21,818 bases of DNA, taken from JBEICQ01 sp046297395 (GTDB taxonomy: Bacteria; Bacteroidota; Bacteroidia; UBA4408). Below the pieces are notes generated by a model, which had not been told where the DNA came from, ran no database searches, and saw nothing but the letters and a program-made list of their open reading frames with translations. Positions 6,085 through 18,000 of this stretch are shown in pieces; positions within the stretch are counted from its first letter, which is position 1, and each line of letters opens with the position of its first letter. Location: the NCBI GenBank assembly GCA_046297395.1, contig JBKCNM010000100.1, positions 1-21,818 on the forward strand, read 5' to 3'. A program made the translations under genes and the position numbers.

Positions 6085-9000
6085 TTACTTGTTTCCAAGA
6101 TAAAGTTTTTGGGTGTACACCTTGCCATCGTTCACCACCTTTACCAGGTAGTTTCCGGCCACTGCATTCGGAACAGAAATTTCTTTCAGTCCGCTTGCAT
6201 TGCTGGCATTCATAAAGGCCATTTCCTGACCGAGTACATTCATCACTTCGATGCGTACATCTCCTTTGATTTCAGCAGGGATGTTCACAAACACCCTGTT
6301 GTCGGCGCTGTAGATGTTGAATCCACCGGTTTGTGATGCACTGAGAGAAGGAGCGGCAGTGTTTTCCTTGCTAAAGCGCAGGAAGAAACGGCTTCCGGCA
6401 TTTCCTTTGCTCAGGTCAACAGCATAGCTGCTCTGGTCTTTCAGGTTGATGATTTTGCCTGTGAGGGCATCCTCGAGGTAGATCTCTGTGAACAAGTCGA
6501 GTGCACTCAAATCAGCAGCACTGATGGTTACACGACCGGTTTCGCCGGCAATTACTCCAAGAGGAATAATGGTGTTCAGGCTGAAGTTCTTCATCACATT
6601 GATGGCCATGTTGTGGTTGTCATCACTGATGGTGTACAAGGATGGTGAACTAACGAATGTAGGTATGAGCTTTGATGCATCAATATTTACATCGTAGTTG
6701 CTGCTTGCATTTTCATCAAGATAAATCACTGTTTCATCACTCAGGCCTCCGTTTTCTATTTTCAATCGAAGTGTGCTCACCGGATTGCTGAAGAAGTTGT
6801 TGGCGTAAGTGGTAGAACGCATGGCGTCTGTGAAGTTCACATTCGTTGGATTGGTAATCGTGCTCTTGGCCTTCACAAAGAAGCCTTGTGAGTGAGCAAT
6901 CTTGTCGTTGCTTCCGGCTCCGGCATTGTTTTGCCATACTGTTCCGTTAAAGGCTGCATAGTTATTCGTTACAGGATCCCACAGGTACAATGCATTCTCA
7001 ATGCTTGCACTGTTGGTTGTATAGAAGTTGTTCCATGCCAATGAGGATGGATAAGGATTTCCGAGGAGGTTAAATCCGTCAGAATTGGGCTTACCACTGT
7101 TTGTGTAAGTAATCGCTCTTGAGATATTACCTGTGTTGAGGTTACCGTTTACATCGAAAGTTGTTCCGGTATTTTGGTAAACTTTCACGGCAATACCACG
7201 ACCGGGATTCATTTCCACTGCTCCTGTGGCAGAAGTCCATCCGAAGGCTGCATTTGAATCGGCATTGGCTTCATTGTACCACCAAGCAGTAGGGAAAACC
7301 GATGGCTGAGGTACAGAGGGATCGGTGGTGTAAGCATACCCTACATCACCCCAGATATTGGTATCGTCTCCAAAGTTGCTTTCAACAGTTGATACAGGTG
7401 TATTATTCACCGGTGAGGTCATGTAGTGATAATTTCCTACAAACACCCTACGCTGAACTGTTGCTGTTCCGCTAATAGTACCTCCGCCTGGAGCCACCAT
7501 ACCTGCACTGGCAATGGTGAGCTTGTTGTTGGTGGTAATGGTACCTGCTGTTGGAGTAAGCACATTGTTCATCACAAGTGAAGTACCGGGGGTATTGGCA
7601 AGGGTAAATGAACCCCCTGTTTTATTCACCTCTAACCTTGAGTTTCCAATGAAATTACCGGTAAGGGTTTGTGCACTTGTTCCGGTAAACCTCAATGTTC
7701 CTGAGGGTCCATTTAGTGATACGGTGTTGTTGGTAGTAAGATTGCCTCTCACAGTTAACACAGATGACGCACCAAAGGTGAGGGTTTGCATGGCCGTTCC
7801 ACTTGAAGCGTTTGAGTAAATGGTCAGGTTTGTAACTGTTGGGCTGCTGTTGATTACCGGACGATTTACGGTGGCAGGAATCGCTATGTTCTGGTTGGCA
7901 GCAGGAGCAGATTCATTGAACCAGTTGGCTCCTGTTTCCCAAATTGAATTAGACGCGCCTGTCCAGTTAACCGCATCTGTGGCGGCAATCTGGAAGGTTC
8001 CGAATCCGGTAGCAAGGTTACTTCTTACTTGCACAAACAAAGTGTTGCCCGAAGTTAAACCGCTTACATACAGATAAGGCATGTTGCCAAAGCCGCTGCC
8101 AAGGTCGGTACTTACTGATGTAAGTGCACCTGTACAGGTATTGTTTGCAGAAGTATACACCTGCATATCCAAATCATTGTAGGTTCCGGCAAGGGCGTTG
8201 AGAACAACTACTCCACCGGCAGGTACGGTTACTTTGTACCACAAGTCGTTGAAGTTGCTGTTTGTACCCCATGAACTTACAGAAGTTACTGATCCGGTAG
8301 CAAGTGTATTGTCGCCTGCTGTATATGCTGCAATATTGTTTACAGGAAGGGTCACCGCACCGCAGATGTTGTCGTTGGCCGGCGGATCCTGCAAGCAAAT
8401 ACTGAAGTCAGCCCAGTCGTTAGAAGAGAAACTTCCCACGCCGGTGTTGGCACCATATACACGGATGTAATAGTTCTGGCCACCGGTGAGTCCTGCTATA
8501 CTTAACCTGGTTGTGGTTACTCCATTGGCTGTGATGCCGCTGGCGCAACCCAGGTTGCTTGCAAGTGCATTATCCCATACCTCTACACGGTTTACCCATG
8601 TATCGTTGGTACTTACAATGATAATTTGAGAAGGTGTGGTGGCAGTAAAGCGATACCAAACATCCTCATCGGGTGTTCCACCACAAGTACCTACCGCTTG
8701 TCCGGAAGCACCGGCATTCAACACTGTACCTGCTGTTGGGCTGCAAGTTGGTCCGGATGTCAACAAAGGTGCTGTAGCAATGCTTGGATCATCATTACCA
8801 GGTACATTTTCAATCTGCAGAAGATAGCTTGCAGCTGCTGTTCCCAAAGTAGCATTGTGATCTACTACCAGGTAATAAGTGCCGGGCGTAAAGGTATATG
8901 CACCTTGACAGATGTCAATGTTACCCATAGTTGCACAAGCCAATGATGAACTTGTGGTCAAACAGTTTGTAGCATCTTTCAGGAACCATCCCATGTATTT

Positions 9001-12000
9001 GGTAGCGTTCAGGTTCTGAAGCCTGATGTTTTTCCTACCGGCTGTTGCGGGAGTGATGTCAATGCGATACACCACATCATTTCCGTTTCCATAACCGGAT
9101 GCACATGTACTTGTTTGAGCACCAAGGTCATTCCCCATGAAGTTGGTGGTATAGTTACTTGTGTAAGGGAAAGTACTAACAATCACAGGGTTGTCGCAAT
9201 CTACACCGGCAGCAGGTACAGGTGAAGAGATGCATAGAGAGAATCCATACTCAATCGGATCACCGGTAAAGAAGTTCTCGGTGGCTGTTCGTACATCTCT
9301 CATATAAATACGCACCAGGTATTCTGATCCCACGGTAAGACCCGTGAGGCTCACACTTTCTGCAACACCATTGGCTCCGGCATTTACGCAACCACCTGTG
9401 AGTGGTATCCCTGCACATCCATTTTCCCATACTTCGAAAGCAGGATCAAAACCAAAAGCAGGTGAAACAGTTACAATGTGTGAGGTATTGGCAGCGGTAA
9501 ATTTGTACCATACATCGTCATCGGCAGTTGCTCCAAAAGGCGCACAACCTGCAACTGAACCTGTTGCACCACGAGTGGTTCCTGAAACTGTATTGTTGCA
9601 CACCACCGTGGTGTTAGGCGTAACTACAATGGCATCGGCACAAGCGTCATTTGCAGGAGGTGTGGTGAAGGTAAAGATACTTGACCATGCTCCCACAGAG
9701 GTTGGAGAACACCTTGAACGAACACGGTAAAAATAAGTGGTTTGAGCACTTAAGCCGGTAATGGTCGTGTTGTTTCCGGCAATTCCGGTGAGGTTGGGTG
9801 TTCCGGTGAAACTCTGGTTGGTTCTGTACTCTATTTCATAGCTGCTGGGTGTGCCATAGAGCACTGTCCAGTTCAGTTGGATACTGGTTAAACTTACCGG
9901 AGCGTCTGTGGCCGTATTTGGCGTAGGACAGGCAGGAGCTTCAATTACACTGATATCATCCACTGAAAGATACCATGGCGTACCATTGTTATTAACCATA
10001 ATTCCAAAGAAGTGTTCACCTGATGAAGATGGAGTAACCAATCCTGTCATCTCTTGATAACTTGTATTGGTTGGACCGCTAAGTGTAATCACATTGTTTG
10101 TCATTCCTGCAGGCGACTGGCTCGTACCATAGGAAGCTTGTACAGTATTCCAACCGCTGAAACCATCCGTGATGTAATGCGCAGTGAATATATAAGTTTG
10201 TCCTGCTGTAAGGTTCACTCCCCTGGTAAATAGCCACTTATTTGTTCCCGTAGGGGTCCAATTGAACGAGGCAAACTTTGTTCCGGAACGAGCGATTCTA
10301 TTATAAAGTGTACCTGTAGGAGAAGCAATATATGTTAACACACCATTACCCAGTGTGGTTCCACCAACAGCCATACATGAGGGAAGTGTATTGTTTGCCA
10401 GTATTCCTTCAAAGTTCTCTGTGTATGGCAAGCTTGCCGGTGAACAGAGTGTGCTGAAAGAGGTTGACGAAGACCAATCGCTCTGCAAAACGCCGGAACA
10501 ACGGGCCCTTACTTTGTACTCATAGGTTGTTGAAGAGTTAAGGCCACTGATTACATAAGCACTATTGTTGCTTACATTGCTAATGGTTGGCACGCCTGAG
10601 AAAGCATATGGAGCGGGTCCACCTTCGATGTCCCAGGCTGTTTCACTACCACCTGCTGCCCAGTTCAAGGTAGCCGAATTCGTGGTGATGGCTGAGTAGT
10701 TGGGATCGCCGGGAGTAGGACAAGCAGATGGGATAGCCACGCTGATGTCATCAATAGTCAGGTACCAAGGCACTCCGCTGTGGTTACATTTAATACCAAA
10801 GTAATACACACCACTTGTTGCAGGAATGATATTTCCTGTAATCGCCTGGTAAGTGGTATTTGTTGGGCTGCTCACGGTTACAATGGTATTGGTCATGCCC
10901 GCAGCGTTTTGCGTGCTTCCATAAGCGGCTTCAAGGGTATTCCAACCGCTAAAACCATCAGTAATGTAAAAGGCCTTAAAGGCGTATGTAAATCCTGCGG
11001 TCAGTTGGATGCCTTTGGTAAATATCCACTTATCAACACCATTTGGTGTGTAGTAATAGGAAATAAACTTGGTTCCTGAACGGGGAATCCTGTTGTAGTT
11101 GGTGCCCGTTGGTGCGGTGGCATATGAACGAATACCTGCACCCATGGTAGCATTTGCTACAGCCATACAATTGGGAAGTTGGTCATTGGCAGTGATGCCT
11201 TCAAAATCCTCGTTGTAGGGCACATTTGCTGCACCACAAAGAGTGGTAAAACTAGGTCCTTGGGTAAATGCTGACTGAGGAGGATTGGTACAATTTGCCT
11301 GAACCCTCCACTCATGTGTGGTTGCATCTGACAGTCCTGTTAAAGAAGCAGAAGTACCTGATACAGGATTACCGGAGAAAGGAGAGAAGAATGGATCTCC
11401 TACTTCGCGGTACTCAAGATTGTAGCCACTGGCACCAACAACGGCTGTCCATGAAACAGTAGCACTGCTTGTAGTGATGGCGGAGGTAGCCAAACCAATG
11501 GGGTCGGCACAAGGAGGAATTTCTTCCCAAATGATGTTGTCCACATAAATGATTCTGGAACCGCCAAGGTTGGCTTGTGTCATGCGAAACGCCACAAACT
11601 CATCCGTGGTTGTTACCTGATCAAACTGGTAAGTATACACCACATTTCCGGTGGTCATTGCAAAAGTATTCAGAGAAACAAATGTGGCAGGATTGAAAGG
11701 ATCACTCATGGTTCCTACTTCCAAAGTGTAACCGGCAACATTTGATTTACCATTAAATTTGATTCTGCGAAGATTAATACCATCTATATCCGACAATTTA
11801 GGCAACACCAATATGGCCTGACCTGCAGGATTGGCTGCTGCTGTGTTGGTAAACCTCACCTGGTTGGGCGTAGAAACAGGACCACCTGCAGTGGCAGTCT
11901 CTACCGCACAACCTCCGGCCACAACCTTGTTGAAACAAATAGGCAGCGCAGGGGGTGTTACTCCATCAAAATTCCAAGTAAGAGGTGCCGTTGAGGCCGG

Positions 12001-15000
12001 ACAATCTGTAGTAAATGCTTCAGTAGCAGATACTGTTGCCAGTGTAGGAGTGGGTGAGCCATAACAAGAAGCGGTTACCCTGTACTCATATTGTGTAGCA
12101 GCGGTAAGCCCGCTCACATTGGCAACATTTCCGGTTAAGGGGTTTTGTACACCCAAACCAAAAGCAGTTGAACTGAATGTTCCTGATGGCAATTGACGCA
12201 TCTCCACCGTGTAACCGTTTACTGAAGGCGCAGAAGCCGTCCAGTTAAGTGTGGCAGCAGTCGTTGTGATGGCACTGGTAGACAATCCTACAATCTGAGG
12301 ACAAACATAATTCAACGAAAGTGTGTAGTTGGAAGAGCTTGGAGCTGGAAAGTAATCAATGATGATGTAATACTTGCCGGGGTCGGTAATCGTTACCTGC
12401 TTGCTTACTGAAGAAGAACCACCTGAAACTGCAAAGTCCAAGCATCCGGTGGTGTTCTCGCAATCAGCCAGAGCAGGACCTTTTACAAAGAATCCAATCC
12501 AACCTGTGTTATCTGTATTGTTCAGGCTGATGTTTACCACACGAGGGAAGGTGCTTGCTGATTCAGCGCTCCAGTCCATCAAATAGGTAACATCGTTACC
12601 GTCGCCATAGTTTACACTGCAGCTTTGTGAACCATACTGGTTACCGAAGTTGGCAGAATTGTCTGAATCTGTGTAAGGAATACTGGCAATCACTTTAGGT
12701 GCAGCACAGAAGAATCCGGGAGGAGGAACGAAGTCATTTACACACACTGAGAATGAACTGGTGGTTGCACCGGCTCCTGCATGGTAAATACGCAGATAAT
12801 AGTAGTTTCCACTGGTGGTAGCAAAAAATACCGAGTTGGTTCCACCTGCTCCGGGAGCTGCCTGGCAGTTGATTGAAGTAATTGGGCCACCAAGGGTGGT
12901 AGCTTCAAAAACTTCTACCTGAGGGTCAAAGTTGGTGTTTCCGGTAACATCCGCCTTTGCATAGGAAGCTGCTGATTGGAAAACAAACCAAACATCATCA
13001 TCAGGGGTTCCTGCACAAACAGTTTGAGGAGATTGAGTAGCCGCACCAGTAAACACATTGGTGTATTGGTTTCTGTTGGCAGCAAAAGTGATGCTGCCTG
13101 TTCCTGTAGCATTGCTGCTCAAGGTTACAGTGGTTGCACTGGCAACTGTTCCTATTACATTTGACGGCAAGTTGCTTCCGGACAATACCCATTGATCACC
13201 TACTGCACCTAGAGCTGAGGTGCTGGTCATGGTAAGGGTGGAGGTTCCGTTGGTAGTTGTTCCCGCCAATCCGGTTAATGGAGTTACACAGGTAGTGGTA
13301 TTTGTAGGAATAATCCTTGTTGCCGTGGCATAATTGTCATTGGCTGCAGCAGCATACACAATGATACCAAACTCACCGGTGATGCCCCAGTTGGGACTAT
13401 CTATGGTAATGCTGGGTGCTGAGGTATAACCCAAACCGCCCACAGTGGTAAAATTGCTCTGGGTGAGGGTAGATACTACTTGAGAAATTGCTGTGCTGAA
13501 TGGATTTGTAAGTGCCATGGCAAAACCACCTCCACCTCCACCGCTTACCCTTACAATAGGACCTTGGTTGTTGGGGACATAAGAAACTGCAGCTATTGGA
13601 ACGGTATAATTGGTTCCGCTTGTGAAACCTGAAATGGACGCAATTCCACCAGAAACTGAAGCCAGCGCTGAAGCTGTGGTTCCGGTTAAATCGTGAGACA
13701 CGCGCACAAAATAGATATCACCTACAGCCAACCCGTTCAGGGTTGCATCAACTGTGATGCCCTGAACACCCACATTACACTGGGCGGGCGCCAAGGGGTT
13801 GTTAAATTCGTCGCGCACCTCAACCCTTGGAATGAATCCGCCTGAACCATAAATCCTCACAGTCATGTCAGGATTGTTGGCCACAAACTTGAACCATACA
13901 TCGGCAGGATTTGCCGGACCGGCGCAAGAAGCAATGGAAGGATCGTTGGTGGCGTAACGAGTGGTGTACAGGTTGGACCTGTTGTTGATGTAATCCCAAG
14001 CAATATTGCTGGGGAACTGTGTAAGTGCAGGCAGGGTAATGGCACCTGCAGGATTGTCGTTAGGAGGAGGAGTTGCAGAAGGTGCAGCTACAGGCACATA
14101 TGAACCCGGGGTAAACTTGATACTTGAGTGTGGCTCAGGGGAAATGGCAAGACCATTGGCTCCCCAGTTGGCACGGGCATTGTTCTCATGGGTAAAGAAG
14201 GTGCTGTTTTCAAATTGCTGCTGCATGATCTGACCGGGCTGCACAGGAGTTTGGATAAATGAACCGCTGATGCCACAGGTGTATGACCAACGAACATTTT
14301 GTGTTCCGTTGTACAACTGCATGTCACCATATTTAAAGGTGATGCTTTGATCTGCTGCATCCAACACAACCTGGTAGTAAAGTTGAGGACCCGCAAGACC
14401 ATAGAAAGTGGTATTAAACCATTCTGCAATGAACTGGGTACCTACTGTTTTGTAGTAGATTACAGGACTTGCCTTGTTGAGGTCATCATAGAAAGGCGCC
14501 AGCACATTTCTTTTGTTTGCATCGATTGTACCGGAACCTCCATTGTCGGCAGAGAGGGTATTGTCCCATGAACTAGCACCTGTATATGAATATAAGCCGT
14601 TGTTGAGTGCTATATAACCATTGGCATGAATGGTTGCACTTGTTACGGGAGAACCTTGGTATGTAAACCCTAAGGAATTGATATTGATTTGCTGGGTTCC
14701 TTCGTCACCGAATGCAGTTGACAGGGTACCTGTTCCATCACCACCCGCTGCAATTGGAGCAATGGAGTTGTACACATCTCCCGTGGTGCGGGTTACCGTG
14801 TAGTTAAGTGCAGGCGGAGGGGTAAAGGTACTTGCCCAACCAAAGTACATGGTAGAAGCAAATACAATCGGTCCTTCAGGGCCTACAGTTGCAGTAGTAC
14901 GCGTACCATTGGCCGACAAAGCCCCTGTTCCTGAGGAAACAGAACGAATTGTCCAACCGCTGCTCAGGCCTGTATTGCTTTGGCAAAGCCTGAGTGTAGG

Positions 15001-18000
15001 ATTGTCTGATGTGAGTATATCAAGAGCCCCAAAGCCGAGAAGCATGGTTGGATTGGTACCAAATGTGGTACCGGCATTGATGTCCACCGTAAAACTACGG
15101 GCACCCGTCATGTTGGCGGTGCCTGCTGTACCTGATGGAGCACCACTTTGGGTAACTGTGATCCTTGTAATGTTAGAACCTGTAGCAAGGGAGCCTGATC
15201 CTATGTTAAGCTGTACGGCACCTGTACTACCCGGAGAGGTAGCGAAGGGGAAGGTACGGGTAAAGGTAGTCGTGCTAATCCCATTCAACTGTATGGAACC
15301 ATTGATTACACCGGAAGCAGTACCGGCTGATTGACCCAAAAAGGTGGGAGTTTCAAATGTCAGCGTGTTTCCGCCCAAGTTGATGTTTCCGCTGGTAAGC
15401 ACCAAGCCTCCGGAGGCAGCATAAATGGTGATGTTGCCGGTAAAGGTAATTCCCTGGCCGCCTGCACCTGAGGTCAAAATATTGATGCGACGATTAGTCG
15501 GAATACATCCTGCCAGATTGCCTGATTCATCATGCGTTGCATTTAAAAGCGTGGGGGCCACGCCGTTGATGGTAACTGGTGTAAAGTTGCCACATTGCAG
15601 GTTAAAGAGATTGGCCCCACAAGTGGGTGCGGTAGCGGTTCTTTCACCTGCTCCGGCAGTAGAAAGCGCCAGGGTGGGAGCTACCAAATAGCCAAAACCC
15701 GGTTGGGTTACTGAATAAGAATTGATCTGACCATTGCCTGCCAATGAAGCGGTAATCTGCGCCCAGCAGTTGGCCGGAAGAGCAGCTGTTGCTCCCGAAC
15801 CACCGCCGCCGGTAATGGTAATACCGGTAGGAGGAACACTATATAATGCTGAAGTGGTGAGAGTAATGGACAAAACTCTGCCGGCGGCCACTACGGTGGC
15901 GAAGGTATTGGTTCCGGATACTATCGTACCGCCTGTAAAGGCTACGGTTGGAGCAGATGTGTAACCGGATCCCTGAGCGGTAACAAAGTTAATACCGGTT
16001 GGACCACCCACACCAACGGTGGGAGCCGTGAGGTAAAAACCGAGGTCCGTACCAGTAGTAACCCCACCTATACCTTGTGTAGAGGAGATTACGGGCGAAC
16101 CAATGTTACCCCCTGCCTGCTTCTGAATAAGAGACGCTGTACCGGCTGTGAAACCGGCAATACGAAATGCAGTGGCTGTGGCACCGGTGCCGGTGGTGTT
16201 GGGCACAAATGCGATGGTAGGATTGGCATTGGTATAGCCTGTTCCCACGGTGGAGACACTGAGGCTGCGCACAACGCCATTGGTGGCGTCGTGGTTAACA
16301 GTTACAGAGGCTGCATTACCTGCTACACGGAAGGTAGCTGTACCGATGGTGAGCAGGGCTCCGTCGGTGGTGGTAAAGGGGGCAGCTGCCGTAATTTGGG
16401 CAGGTGTCATTGCTGCACCGCTGATACAGGTGTAAATTTTGCCGTTACAGAAATATTGGGTACCGGCTGATGGGGTGAGGGAGCCCTGGGCGAAAGCCGT
16501 TCCGATGTTACCGGCAGGACCCACATGCAGCCAGGAGATTCCGTCTACCACGGCTACACTGTTGTCTGTGTGCGTTGGAGCTGTTATTGACGAAGCTGCA
16601 TTCAGGGCCACATATTGATGACCATTGGCCGGGTTGATGCGCAGGTTGCCTGCAGAAACAGCGGCAGAGGTCCAGAGGGCAGCAGAAGCTCCGCCCACAA
16701 ATGGAGCAGTGGTATAGCCTGAGCCCATGTTGGTAACTACTACATTTTGAACCTGGTTTTTCCTTGCACCAAATACATTGGTGTTGCGGTTATTTACATT
16801 GATGTTTGAACCGCCGGTAATTGTTCCGGCGAGAGAAGAAAGAGTACGAACGCTAATGGGTACAGCCACATTGAGCGTGCCTGAACCTTGCATAACAAGA
16901 GTACCAACTGCGCCGGTACCGGCCATGCCTTCATAGGTACCCGTTCCACCCAATGTTTGGGTGCCCGTACCACCAAAGACAAGGGCTGCAAGCGAGAGGT
17001 TTGCATAGCTGTTATTGGTAAAATTACCAAGCAAGTTTATTTGCACACCGGATAGTCCTGTTGTAAAGGGATAAAAACTACCGCCGCCGATGGTTACATT
17101 ACCGGTTGCTGTCATGGTGTTGGTGGAAGTGGCATTCCATTGCATGCCACCATTGATGGTATAGTCCTGGTAGTTAATCACCTGGTCTACTGTAACAACA
17201 GACCCAGATGGGATTACGATGGAGTTGCCAGCACCTGAAGGAGGCACAAAACCTCCTACCCAGGTACCGGGTGAAGACCAGAGACCACCTTGTGCTGTGG
17301 CAGTGTAGGTGGCGGGCGGAGAGGAAATTAATCGAATATTGTCGATGGCGGCAGGAGGCTGAGTGCCACCTGTTTCATTCTTCCAAGAAAATATAAGACG
17401 GAAGGTGCTACCTGCAAAAGAGGGAGGGATGACACCCGAAAAGCTTTGGATGCCGGTTGCCACAGCACCATTGCCTACATAAGTGGCGCCTGTGATGGGT
17501 GATGGTACATTGGTTGCTCCTGAACCGGGGTGGGTGTTGTTGCCCACTGGGTTCACAGTGGTTGGGGCAACAAATACTTGCCAGATATCCCAGGTGGATT
17601 CTCCCTGCTGGTTCCAATTAAAAGACAAACTGATGGATGTTTCACCTGCGGGAACTGTTACATCCCTCCAAAAGAACACATTGGAGTTGTTGGCGGGAGT
17701 GTAGGCATACGCCGTACCGTCGTTTGAAACAAATGCGGCATTTCCCGCAAAAGGAGCTGCCAAAGCATGGCCGGAAGATACAATCCACTGGTGGTTGGGA
17801 GTTCCCCCATTGGAAACACTCCATCCGTTTGCAGTAAAGGTTGAACCATTGGAGAAATTCCCGTCATTGATGGGAATCCTGTCTGTTTGGGCGAATGCAG
17901 AGCCGAGGCCAAGCATAAACAGGGCTGTTAAAGCGAGTGACCTAAGCCACTTCAACGGTGGTTCCGTGCCCCCGGAACCCCGCGACCAGTTTGTAATGAA

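Noticed and set aside
5498..6103. A 201-codon plus-strand frame over the start of prfB
   Set aside because: It is antisense to prfB and runs through its promoter and the terminator; the Ser-rich product is what the reverse of GAA/GAG-rich coding gives.
7514..16470. Many open frames of 60-160 codons on the plus strand, for example 14849-15334, 16075-16470 and 9344-9730
   Set aside because: They lie antisense to the giant adhesin gene, have unnatural compositions and no family resemblance; they reflect the biased codon use of the Thr/Gly/Ala-rich sense strand.
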